A stretch of 64,000 bases of DNA. Source: Saccopteryx bilineata (lineage: Eukaryota > Chordata > Mammalia > Chiroptera > Emballonuridae). Made by a program: the position numbers and the translations under genes. Below the pieces are notes generated by a model. That model was not told the DNA's origin and did no database searches. It was given only the letters and a program-made list of their open reading frames with translations. The stretch is from NCBI RefSeq assembly GCF_036850765.1, contig NC_089491.1, positions 126,680,766-126,744,765 on the forward strand. Direction: 5' to 3'. Positions 23,753 to 33,955 of the stretch are shown one piece after another. The first letter of the stretch is position 1; each line of letters begins with the position of its first letter.

Positions 23753-23918
23753 GTTACTCAGTGTTACCTGCAACCTAGCAGTAGCAGAATAATCTAGGAG
23801 CTTTATGGAAATGTAAGTTCTCATGCTCAGACTCAGCCTGGGCCCCAGGTGTCTGTTTTAACAAGCCCTCCAGGTTATTCCTAGATATGCTCAAGTATAA
23901 GACAGCACTAACTTAGAA
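23753..23918 (+). mobile_element. MER5A-like hAT-Charlie relic
   Basis: CAGTGTTACTCA at the left, then ATCTAGGAGCTTTATGGAAATG, GCCTGGGCCCCAGGTGTC, 'TTTTAACAAGCCCTCCAGGTTATTC' and a diverged right end reproduce the order of MER5-type elements, here in the antisense sense of the usual consensus. Confidence 0.7.
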
Positions 23919-24778
23919 ACTCCCCAACTTAGTAGTTATCACTGTCTATTAGGTTTTTAACCAAGTGGCCTACTCTGCAGAAAGCCCTGGGATCTATTAG
24001 ATTTCTAATAGAAAGTCAATGAAAGTTTAATTAGACAACTCTTTTTGTGTCCCTGGGTTTTGAAAAATAGGGCAAATGCATATCAAGTATGTTTGCTTGT
24101 GAAGAATTTATATTAATTATATGGTTGGAATGAAATGTCCCAAGAGCAGAATTCTTCATGATCTCAGAAACATGTTAAACTAATGCTTCTGGTAGTTTTT
24201 CTCACCTTCTTTCTCCGTCCTCTTAAAAATCTGTTTATGGAGGAATAGCATTCACTGCCTGACCATAACATGCCACTTAGATTTCTAAGTCAAAAGTGTA
24301 AAATGTAATCTAGGAGTCACACAAATAGCACTTCCCTTTTCATAACATTAAACTGTCAGATCATATCGTAACCTTTAAACCAAAAAGGCATATGAACAAG
24401 ATCAATGAAAGCTTAGTGATGCATAAATTTTACATGCAGTACATTAATATGCTGCACATTTGTGACTATTACTTTGAGAGAGCTTGAGTATTATCATTCA
24501 AGATGACTACTACTTATGTTGAGATGTCATTATCTTTTTTTAATTAACACTTTGGGCTTTGGGGGATTGTGAAGAAATCACACATTCTGCACAAAAATCT
24601 CTTTAAAGCTCATTTATTGTTATGTCTCAAGTCCCTGGCTTTGATGTGTATTTTGTTTATGCTCAGGAGATTAGTTCAGTGTGTGGGAAGGGACTGATGG
24701 AGAGGACAGAGAACCCAGTGTTGCTATTTCTAGCCTTTCAAACTTCTGTCAGACTTCATGTGAAAAGCTGTATTTCTT

Positions 24779-24818
24779 GCCCAGGCTGAGGAAAATAGAA
24801 AATTTCCTCAGCCTGGGC
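24779..24818. repeat. Perfect inverted repeat: 16-bp arms, 8-nt spacer
   Basis: Left arm GCCCAGGCTGAGGAAA (24779-24794), spacer ATAGAAAA, right arm TTTCCTCAGCCTGGGC (24803-24818). Every arm base pairs. It is GC-rich compared with its surroundings. Confidence 0.95.
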
Positions 24819-24907
24819 TACCAGCCACATTGAAAACAAAGTGAATTAGTTATGCAGGAAAACTATTTTCTAAATATAATCCCACTGTATTGTATTACTT
24901 GAATTTG

Positions 24908-24937
24908 CAAACTGACAAAAGAGTGATTGTCAGTTTG
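24908..24937. repeat. Perfect inverted repeat: 11-bp arms, 8-nt spacer
   Basis: CAAACTGACAA (24908-24918), spacer AAGAGTGA, TTGTCAGTTTG (24927-24937). It lies 90 bases after the 16-bp hairpin. Confidence 0.95.
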
Positions 24938-25329
24938 TATAAAATTTTGTAGTGTAGTGTTGTCTCTAAAATGGAAACTGCAGCAAAGTTATATAATCAC
25001 TAAGGGCAATATTTCAAAGCAGTATTTACTAATAGAACTTTCCTTTGTTCCAGTTCAACTATAATTCATTCACCCTTTGAATGTACAATGGAAAGGGCTG
25101 ATTCCTTTGGGAAGTAAAAGTTACCACGCTACATGTTTTGTACTGTAAGGAAAATAATATCATTGCTCTCTCTATAAATCCCTTTTCCTCTGGTTGAGCC
25201 AAATATATATTTATTTGATACATAATATATAACATATTTATAATAAACTACATTTTTATACCACAGCAACTTAGGAGATATTAAATTATAAATACCATTT
25301 AAAATATTTTCAAAAGTTCCTTGTTTTGT

Positions 25330-25689
25330 TATTATTTACATAATATTTGAAATTTATATCTTTTATTGGTAGACTTATACTTTTATTATTATGAAATGCC
25401 TCTTTTTATGTCTGATAATATTTTTTCCCCTCCGGGAGCCTATTTTATCTTAAATAAATGTAGTCTCTCTAATTATCTTGTTACTTGAGTTTCAATGATA
25501 AACATTTTTCTTTTCACTTTTATTTCAGACTTTTTATTAAAGGCTGTTGCTTATAGACAGCTTATAGTTTGGTCTTATTTTATACCAGGTTGGCAATATC
25601 TGCATTTTAATTAGTGTGTTTAGACTTTTTACATTGAGTGCAATTATTACTAGGTGAGAGTTCAGTGGCCCATCTTTTTAAATTGAAAT
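25330..25689 (-). mobile_element. Old L1 relic, ORF2 N-terminal (endonuclease) part
   Basis: On the minus strand, diverged phrases such as GTAAAAAGTCTAAACACAC and the CTATAAGCAACAGCC region follow the start of L1 ORF2. It has many stops, and its borders are approximate. Confidence 0.6.
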
Positions 25690-26340
25690 TATTAGGGTTA
25701 TATTGGTTAATAAAATTCCACAGGTTTTAGATGTACAATTCTATAATACATTGCTCATATATTATATTGTATGTTCACCACCACCTGCCCCAAGTCAAGA
25801 CTCCTTCCATCACCATGTATCCTTCCTATATCCTCCTCTAGCTCCACCAACCCCCCTTTCCCTTTGGGAATCACCATACCGTTGTCTGTGTTTATGGGTT
25901 GCTATTTTTTTTGCTTAATCCCTTCACCTTTTTCACCTAGCCATGCAACTCCCTTCACCTCTGACAGCCGTAAGTCTATTCTCTATCTATGTGTCTGTTT
26001 CTATTTTAATTGTTAGTTTATTTTCTTTATTAAATTCCACATATCAGTGAAATCATATGGTACTAGTCTTTTTCTGACTGGCTTATTTCACTTAGCATAA
26101 TGATGTTGTCACAAAGGATAAGATTTCTTTCCATTTTACAGTTGAGTACTATTCTGTTGTGTAAATGTTCCACAGCTTTTTTATCCACTCATCTATTGAT
26201 GGACACTAAGGCTGCTTCCAAATCTTAGCTATTGTCACTGCAATGATTATAGGGGATGCATATATTCTTTCAAATTAGGGTTTCAGGTTTCTTTGGATAA
26301 ATTCCCAGAAGTGAAATCACTAGGTCATAAGGTTATTGAC

Positions 26341-26537
26341 TTTTTTTTTTATTTATTCATTTTTAGAGAGGAGAGAGAAAGAGACAGAGAGAGACAGAGA
26401 GGAGAGAGAGACAGGGGGGAGGAGCTGGAAGCATCAACTCCCATATGTGCCTTGACCAGGCAAGCCCAGAGTTTCGAACTGGCGACCTCAGCATTTCCAG
26501 GTCGACGCTTTATCCACTGCGCCACCACAGGTCAGGC
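26341..26537 (-). mobile_element. tRNA-derived SINE (GGTTCGAAACC type)
   Basis: Poly-T and GAGAGA-rich tail at the left, CCCATATGTGCCTTGACCAG in the middle and a tRNA-like head at the right (GCGCCACCACAGGTCAGGC). Inserted in the L1 relic next to a second SINE. Confidence 0.85.
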
Positions 26538-26868
26538 GTTTTTGTTTTTTTTTTAGATGTGAGGAGGAAAGACAATGAGGCAGACTCCCATAAGTACTTC
26601 AACTGAGATCCATCCAGCAACGCCATCTAGGACTGAAGCTCCAGTATTATGCTATTTTTAGAGCCTGAGGCTGATGTACTCCAGTAAAGCTATTCTCAGC
26701 ACCTGAGGCCACACTTGAACCAATGGAGCCACTGGCTGTGGGAAGGGAAGGAGAGGGAGAAGGGGAAAACAGATGGTTTCTTCTCTTGTATGCCTTGACC
26801 AGGAATCACACCTGGGATGTCCATATGCTGGGCCAACGCTCTATCCCACCGAGCCTTCAGCCAGGGCC
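26538..26868 (-). mobile_element. Diverged composite SINE (older Rhin-1-like)
   Basis: GAGGCAGACTCCCATAAGT, 'CAATGGAGCCACTGGCTGTGGG', 'CTCTTGTATGCCTTGACCAGGAATC' and GAGCCTTCAGCCAGGGCC follow the composite SINE with much higher divergence than the copies at 14-16 kb. Confidence 0.8.
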
Positions 26869-28449
26869 ACATTTTTAATTTTTTGAAGAAACTCCATACT
26901 GTTTTCCTCAGTGGATGCACCAGTTTGCATTTCCACCAACAGTGCAAAGTGTTCCCTTTTCTTCACATTCTCCCCAACACTTGTTTCTTGATTTATTGAT
27001 GATAAGCATACTGACAGCTGTGAGTTAATATCTCATTTTGGTTTTAATTTACATTTCTCTAATGATTAGTGATGTTGAGCATCATATTATATGTGTATTA
27101 GCCTTCTGTAGGTCCTCTTTGAAGAAGTGTCTATTCAGGTCTTCTGTCCATTTGTTAATTGTATTCTTGTTGTTTTTTTAGTGTTGAGTTGTATAAGTTC
27201 TTTATATATTTTTTATATTAATGCCTTATCAGATGTAGCATTGCTGAATATGTTCTGCCATTTATTGGGTTGTCTTTTTATTTTCTCGATGATTTCCTTT
27301 GCTGTGCAAAAGCTTTTTAGTTTAATATAGTCCCATTTGTTTATTTTTTCTTTTGTTTCCCATTTTCACGGAGGTATATAAGAAAAATATTGCCATGAGA
27401 AATGTCCAAGACTTTACTACTTAGGTTTTATTCAAGAATTTTTATGGTTTTGAATCTAACTTTTAAGACCTTAATACATTTTGAGTTTATCTTTTGCATG
27501 ATGTAAGAAGGGGGTTTAGTTTTATTTTTTTGCATGTATGTGTTCAATTTTTCCAACACACTTATTGAATAAACTATTTTTGCCTCACTGTATGTTTTTT
27601 GCCTCCTTTGTCAAATTGACAAAAGACTGTGGGTTTATTTCTGGGCTTTCTATTCTGTTCCATAATTGATGTGTCTGTTTTTATGCTAGTACCATACTGT
27701 TTTGATTACTATGGCCTTGTAGTATAGTTTAATGTTAGATAGCATGATTCCTCAAACTTTGTTCTTTTTATTTTCAAGATTGTTATTGCTATTTAGGGTC
27801 TTTTTTGGTTTTATATAAATTTTTGGAATATTTGTTTATATATATAGAGAGAAAGTTTTCATCTAGTGAATTTCAAGGGGTAATCAAAAAACTTCCAAAA
27901 ATAGAACACCTATACCAGATGGCTTCACAGGTGAATTTTACCAAATGTTAAAAAAACTAATACATACCCTTTTCAAAATATTACAAAAAAATTCAAGAGT
28001 AAGGAAGACTCCCAAGCTCATTTTATAATGCCAGCATTATCATAATTCTAAAACCAGCTAAAGACAGTACAAAGATAGAAAATTAAAAGCCAATATTTCT
28101 AATTAACATAGATGTTAAAATCCTCAACAAAATATTAGCAAACTGGATCCAACAATACATTTAAAATATCAAACATTATGATCAAGTGGGATTTATTTTG
28201 GGGACAAAAGACTGGTACAATATTCACAAATCAATAAACATGATTCACCACATAACAAAATGAATGATAAAAACCACACGATTATATCAATAGATGCAGA
28301 GAAAGAATTTGATAAAAATCAGCATCCATTTATGGTAAAAACAAAACAAAACAAAAAAAGACTCCCAGAAAAGTGAGAATAGAAGAAACATACCTCAATG
28401 TAATAAAGACCATATATGACAAACCCACAGCCTACTCAGTAGGCAAAAA

Positions 28450-28507
28450 CTACAATCAAGATTTACTTACGTATTTAGGTGCTCCAATGTTGGGTGCATA
28501 ATGTTTA
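28450..28507 (-). mobile_element. Short L1 endonuclease-region fragment
   Basis: GTATTTAGGTGCTCCAATGT and following bases on the plus strand are the complement of an L1 ORF2 endonuclease segment. It sits between the two facing L1 copies and is contiguous with neither in L1 order. Confidence 0.6.
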
Positions 28508-28513
28508 TAACAG

Positions 28514-29545
28514 TTATAGCCTCTTATGCCAGTACCAGGCTGTTTTGAGTATAATGGCCTTGTAGCATAACTTAATATTGGGAAGTGTGATACCTCCTGC
28601 TTTATTCTTCCTTTTCAAGATTGTTGAGGCTATTTGTGTTCTTTTTTGGTTCCATATAAATTTTTGGAATATGTGTTCTATCTCTTTGAAGTATGTCATT
28701 GGTATTTTAATTGGTATTGCATTGAATTTATAAATTTCTCTGGGTAATATAGACATTTTAATGATGTTTATTCTTCCTAACCCTGAACACAGTATATGCT
28801 TCCACTTGTTTGTATCTTCCTTGATTTCTTTTATCAATGTTTTAAAATTTTTCAAGTACAAGTCTTTAATCTTCTTGGTTAAATTCACTCCTAGGTACTT
28901 TATTTTTTGGTTGCAATAGTGAAGGGGATTGTTTCTTTAATTTCTCTTTCTGACTGTTCATTGTTGGTATATAAAAATACCTCTGATTTCTGAGTATTAA
29001 TTTTATATCATGCTACCTTGCTGAATTCATTTAACAGGTCCAGTAGTTTTTTGACTGAGACTATAGGGTTTTCTATATACAATATCATATCATCTGCAAA
29101 TAATGATAGTTTTACTTCCTCTTTTCCAATTTGGATGCCTTTTATTTCTTCTTCTTGTCTGATTTCTGTGGCTAGGACTTCCAGGACTATGTTGAATAAG
29201 AGTGGTGAAAGGGGGCACCCCTGCCTTGTTCCTGATCTTAAGGGAATTGCTTTTAAATTTTGCCCATTGAGTATGATGTTGGCTGTGGGTTTGTCCTAGA
29301 TGGCCTTTATCATGTTGAGGTATGTTCCCTGTATTTTCACTTTGCTGAGAGTTTTGATCATGAATGGGTGCTGGATTTTATCAAATGCTTTTTCTGAGTC
29401 TATTGATATTATCATGTGGTTTTTCTCCTTCCTTTTGTTTATGTGATGAATCACATTGATTGAGTTGTGAATATTGTACCAGCCTTGCCTCCCCAGAATA
29501 AATCCCATTTGATCATGGTGTATGATATTTTTCATATATTGCTGG
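28514..29545 (-). pseudogene. L1 ORF2 reverse-transcriptase fragment (inverted part)
   Basis: Translating the minus strand gives L1 reverse-transcriptase motifs in order: [19 protein letters not shown] (around 29400-29345), a premature TAG at 29296-29298 in place of the Tyr of the family's AIYDKPTAN motif, then the catalytic FADD motif (codons around 29090-29100) and the downstream segment ending WYWHKRL near 28514. Several further stops occur (for example near 28985). In an active copy this is the polymerase that primes on nicked DNA; here it is dead. Confidence 0.85.
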
Positions 29546-29562
29546 ATCCGGTTTGCTAATAT

Positions 29563-29781
29563 ATATTTTTTAAATTTTTATTTATTCATTTTAGAGAGGA
29601 GAGGGAGAGACAGAGTGAGAGAGAGATAGAAAGAGAGGAGAGACAGAGAGAGAGAAGGGGGGAGGAGCTGGAAGCATCAACTCCCATATGTGCCTTGACC
29701 AGGCAAGCCCAGGGTTTCGAACCGGCGACCTCAGCATTTCCAGGTCGACGCTTTATCCACTGCGCCACCACAGGTCAGGCT
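29563..29781 (-). mobile_element. tRNA-derived SINE (GGTTCGAAACC type)
   Basis: Perfect target duplication GGTTTGCTAATAT at 29550-29562 and 29782-29794, within L1 reverse-transcriptase sequence. GA-rich tail at the left, head ending GGTCAGGCT at the right. Confidence 0.93.
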
Positions 29782-29880
29782 GGTTTGCTAATATTTTGTT
29801 GAGGATTTTAGCATCTATGTTATTAAGGGATATTGGCCTATAATTTTCTTTCTTTGCATTGTCTTTGCCTGATTATATAG

Positions 29881-31015
29881 ATCAATGAAACAGATCAGAG
29901 AACCCAGAAATAAACTCACAGCTTTATGGACAACTGATATTTGAAAAAGAATGTAAGAGCATACAATGTAGTAAAGACAGCCTCTTTAATAAATGATGTT
30001 GGAAAAATTAGACATCTACCTGCAAAAAAATGAAACTAGACCACTAACTTACACTATTCACAAAAATAAACTCAAAATAAATAAAAGATTTAAATGTAAG
30101 CCGTGAAACCATAAGCATCTTAGAAGAAAACATAAGCAGTAAGCTCTCTGAAATCTCTGGCAGCAATATATTTCTGACTTATCTCCACAGGCAAGTGAAA
30201 TAAAAAACAGGATAAACAAATGGGACTATATCAAACTAAAAAGCTTTTGCACAAATAAAGACAATAAGAACAGAATATAAAGACAAACTACACAATGGGA
30301 GAACATATTCAACAATATGTCTGATAAGGGATTAATAAGCAAAATTTATAAAGAACTTATAAAACTCAACACCAGGAAGACAAACAATACAATCAAAAAA
30401 TGGGCAAAAGAAATAAATAAACACTTCTCCAAAGAGGACGTACAGATGGCCAATAGGCATATGAAAAAATACTCAACATCACTAATCATTAGAGAAATGC
30501 AAATTAAAACTACAATGAGATATCACCTCACACCAGTCAGAATGGCGCTCATCAACAAAACAACAAAGTATAAGTGCTGGCGAGGATGTGGAGAAAAGGG
30601 AACCCTCCTGCACTGCTGGTGGGAATGCAGACTGGTATAGCCACTGTGGAAAACAGTATGGAGATTCCTCAAAAAATTGAAAATCGAACTGCCTTTTGAC
30701 GCAGCTATCCCACTTTTAGGAATATACCCCAAGAACACCATAGCACTGTTCCAAAAGGAGAAATGCACCCCCATGTTTATGGCAGCATTGTTCGCAATAG
30801 CAAAGATATGGAAACAGCCCAAGTGTCCATCAGTGAATGAGTGGATTAAAAAGCTTTGGTATATATATACTATGGAATACTACTCTGCCATAAGAAATGG
30901 TGACATCAGATCATTTACAATAACATGGATGGACCTTGATAACATTATACTGAGTGAAATAAGTAAATCAGAAAAAATTAAGAACTATATGATTTCATAC
31001 ATAGATGGGACATAA
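29881..31015 (+). pseudogene. L1 ORF2 C-terminal region, near-intact but with stops
   Basis: The frame through 30317-31015 carries the ORF2 C-terminal landmarks, including the Cys-rich [20 protein letters not shown] (about 30571-30634), PLLGIYP and [11 protein letters not shown], and ends at a TAA after 31012. It is broken by TAG at 30638-30640, apparently one C-to-T change from CAG, and upstream by a TAA at 30278-30280. Low decay suggests a fairly recent insertion, but it cannot make a complete ORF2. Confidence 0.88.
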
Positions 31016-31265
31016 AAATGAGACTCAGAGACATGGACAAGAATGTGATGGTAACGGGGGTGGAGGAAGGAGAGAGAGGGTTTGGGGGAGGTAAGGGGCA
31101 TAAAGAAAACCAGATAGAAGATGACGGAAAACAATTTGACTTTGGGTGAGGGGTATGCAACATAATCAAATGTCAAAATAATCTGGAGATGTTTCCTCTG
31201 AACACATGTATTCTGATTTATCAATGTCACCCCATTAAAATTAATAAAAAAAACCCTCAAAAAAA

Positions 31266-31608
31266 GAAATGAGTTATAGCTTCTTGTTCAAGTGCTACCT
31301 TTATCATTATGTACTGTCCTTCTTTGTCTCTACTATATCCTTTTTTTAAAAGTCTATTTTGTCAGATATGAGTTTTCTTTTTTTTAAATTGAGAAGTGGG
31401 GCAGTACAGACAGACTCCTGCATGTGCCCTGACTGGTCCACCCATCAAGCCTCTACCAGGCCATGCTCTTGCCACCTGGGGCTGCTGCTCCATTGCTCAG
31501 CAATTGAGCTATCCTAGCACCTGAAGCCGAGGACATGGAGCCATCCTCAGCTCCTGGGGCCAACTTTGTTCAAACCATTCAAGCTATTGCTAGAGGAGAG
31601 GAAGAGAT

Positions 31609-31641
<33 letters not shown>

Positions 31642-32845
31642 TAAAGAGGAAAAAAGGGTGGAGAAGTAGATGGTCACTTCTGTGTGCCGTTTTTGGAATT
31701 AAACCCTGGACTTCCACATGCTGGGCTGATGCTCTACCACAGAGCCAACTGGCCAGGGCCAGGTATAAGTATTGTTACCCCAGATTATTTTTTCTTTTTA
31801 TTTGCATGAAATATCTTTTTTATATCTCTTTACTTTAGTCTGTGTGTCTTTCATTCTGAAATGGGTCTTTTGTAGATAGCATATAGATGTCTTGTTTTCT
31901 TATCCATTCAGGTATCTTATGTCTTTTGATTGGAACATTTAAGTCATTTACATTTAAAGTGATTATTGATAGGTATATATTTATTGCTATCTTATTCTTT
32001 TAACAATGTTCCTCTTCTTTTTCTTGAAGCAGTTCCTTTAACATTTTTATAATACTGGTTTGGTGGTAACAAATTCCTATAGCTCTTTCTTGTCTGGGCC
32101 TTTTGGGTGGGACTCTGGTGCAGCAGGCCAATGTCAGAGACCGCCTGTTACTTGTCCTGGGTAAACTTTTTGGAGCTACAGGTGATTCACAGCTTGTGGC
32201 TGCCTCTGCTGAGTTTGCATGCATGTAGGAAGGACCAAACAGTGCATCGAGGTCTATTCTTACTTGCACTGGGCCCAGGGACTATTTAGCAAAATTCTCA
32301 AGTTGCCCCAAGTTCTGCTTCCACCTGCTTTTGTTTACTGGCTGCCTGTTCGACTTTGAAAAAGCTTCTGGCTGAACTTGAGTTGCATGATGTAGCTTCA
32401 CAGTGAGTTACCATGTAGAGGATAGTGGTATTCACCAGATTAATAAAATTTCAAAACTGGTGCCAAAACTGGGACTGAGGTTACTTAGCACCTCAGTCCT
32501 GGGTATACAATACAATGCTCCTTTGTATACCAAGTCTTGCTGCACCCATTCTGGGCACCTGAAGACCTTTGCCGTGGGGCAAGGTCTCTCCACAACTTCT
32601 GCTGCTGCCCAGAGAAATTGGGTCAGCCCTTTTGCATCTCTGTCCTTCCTACCAATTTCAATGTGTTTTCTTCTGTAAATCCTTGGTTATAATACTTCTC
32701 TCCAGCTAGTCTTTTGTTGGTTATTCTGGATGCTTGTTCTATAATGTAGTTGTAATTCCAATTTGGTTCTTGGAGTTGGTGAGTGTTGCTTCCACCTACT
32801 CTGTACCATTTTGGATCTTCAAGCCTCAATGTTCTATCTTGTTAT
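31266..32845 (-). mobile_element. Old L1 5' half: ORF2 start, ORF1 end, 5'UTR
   Basis: On the minus strand, in L1 order: a 5'UTR-like region (about 32845-32090), a short ORF1 C-terminal remnant (about 32060-32000, encoding MLKELLQEKEEEHC), then the start of ORF2 (about 31985 down to 31266). Most of ORF1 is missing, so it carries an internal deletion. A SINE at 31380-31760 splits it. Confidence 0.7.
31380..31760 (-). mobile_element. Diverged composite SINE (Rhin-1-like) with expanded GA tract
   Basis: CAGACAGACTCCTGCATGTG, a GA run of about 40 bases (31610-31645) and GAGCCAACTGGCCAGGGCC mark it. The duplication CAGATATGAGT / CAGGTATAAGT (31363-31373, 31760-31770) matches at 9 of 11 bases. Confidence 0.85.
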
Positions 32846-33585
32846 GTGTTTTCTATTTGTCACATCTATTAATTACTCTTTTTTTTTTTACTATCTGTGG
32901 GGTTTGTTTTTATATATAACTTGGTCATAATCTTCAGTTATAGACTCAAATATTAATCTATGTGTTGCTGTGTGGGTATTTTGTAATATTTTGTGAAAGT
33001 CAATAGAGTTGACTTTTTAACCAAAAGGGATTATCCTTGACAACCAGGTTAGATCTCACACAACCAGATCTAACCTGAAAGACCGTAAGGACAAAATTGA
33101 GCTTTCTCTAAAAAAGTAAATTCTCCTAATAGATTACAGCATCTGCTCTTGCCTCAGAATTTCCAGCATGTCAATTTTGTCCTATAGAATTCAGACTTTT
33201 CTACCCATGTGCCACAATTACATAAACCAATTTTTTAAATAAATGTCTATCTCTCTCTGTTTATGTTTCTTTTTACACACACATAGACATACAAACATAC
33301 TGCATACATATACATGCAAACCATAATATGTATATATCACTATATAATTCTGCTTCTTTGATAAAACTCTTACTGACATAGATTGTTGTTTCTAGAAAAA
33401 CAAAATTTTAAAGATGAGCTTTCTGAATTGGTTTTGGGTTTTTAAAAATTGGTTCTCTAATATGGTTAGATTTGAAGGCATTAATGACTCTATATCCAAT
33501 TGCAAAAAGAAACACTGGTTATCTATGGTATGATGTGGCAATAATAAAATATAAAATATCATCATTGGGTACTACTAATCAAATA
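32846..33585. other. Anonymous DNA with one hairpin
   Basis: No gene was recognised. The inverted repeat at 33045-33077 is the only structure seen. Confidence 0.5.
33045..33077. repeat. Perfect inverted repeat: 12-bp arms, 9-nt spacer
   Basis: CAGGTTAGATCT (33045-33056) and AGATCTAACCTG (33066-33077) around CACACAACC. Confidence 0.95.
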
Positions 33586-33587
33586 CT

Positions 33588-33955
33588 ATTAGAAACTGAA
33601 TATTTGTGTCTCCCCAAAATGTATATGTTGAAATCTAATCCTATGTAATGGTATTTATAGGTCAGAGACTTTATAGATAATTAGGTCATAAGTGTGGGGT
33701 CCTCTTAAATGGGATTAATGCCCTTATCAGAAGTGGCCAGAGAGCTATTTTTCTCTCTTTTCTCCATCTAATGGTACAAGAAATGTGCATTTTGCTTCCC
33801 AAGAAATTGTTTTTACTAGATCCTAACCATACTGGCATGCTAATCTCAGACTTCTAACCTTTAGAAATGTGAATAATATTTTTTTTTTGTTTTTTTGCTT
33901 ATAAGACACCAGATCTGTGGTACTTTGTTATGGCAGCCTGAAGTGATAAGATAAA
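33588..33955 (+). mobile_element. ERVL-MaLR solo LTR (MLT1/MST-like)
   Basis: The order of phrases follows MaLR LTRs: GAATATTTGTGTCTCCCCAA, ATGTTGAAATCTAATCC, 'ATTAGGTCATAAGTGTGGGGTCCTC', GGGATTAATGCCCTTATCAG, 'AGACACCAGATCTGTGGTACTTTG' and GTTATGGCAGCCTGA. It is diverged and without internal retroviral sequence. Confidence 0.8.

Larger units (their letters stand above)
23919..25330. other. Anonymous DNA containing two perfect hairpins
   Basis: Mostly unassigned AT-rich sequence. The two inverted repeats at 24779-24818 and 24908-24937 are listed separately. Confidence 0.55.
25690..28445 (-). mobile_element. L1 relic with 5' inversion (older copy)
   Basis: 25690-27875 reads on the minus strand as the L1 3'UTR and ORF2 C-terminal part (for example ACCTCATTTTGGTTTTAATTT-like and CATTTGTTTATTTTTTCTTTTG landmarks on the plus strand). 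It is split by two SINEs at 26341-26868. At about 27875 the orientation flips: 27880-28445 reads on the plus strand as the reverse-transcriptase region (for example GATGGCTTCACAGGTGAATT, 'AGATGCAGAGAAAGAATTTGATAAA'). This order is what twin priming produces, with some L1 sequence missing between the two parts. Numerous stops. Confidence 0.75.
28507..31265 (+). mobile_element. L1 with 5' inversion (twin-primed), younger copy
   Basis: 28507-29878 reads on the minus strand as ORF2 reverse transcriptase. 29880-31265 reads on the plus strand as the end of ORF2, the 3'UTR and an A-rich tail (AATTAATAAAAAAAACC at about 31240). The L1 sequence at the outer end of the inverted part (..GGTACTGGCATAAGAGGC) continues directly into the start of the direct part (TATAGATCAATGAAACAGATC), so almost nothing is missing at the split. 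That is the signature of twin priming. A SINE at 29563-29781 interrupts the inverted part. Confidence 0.88.
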
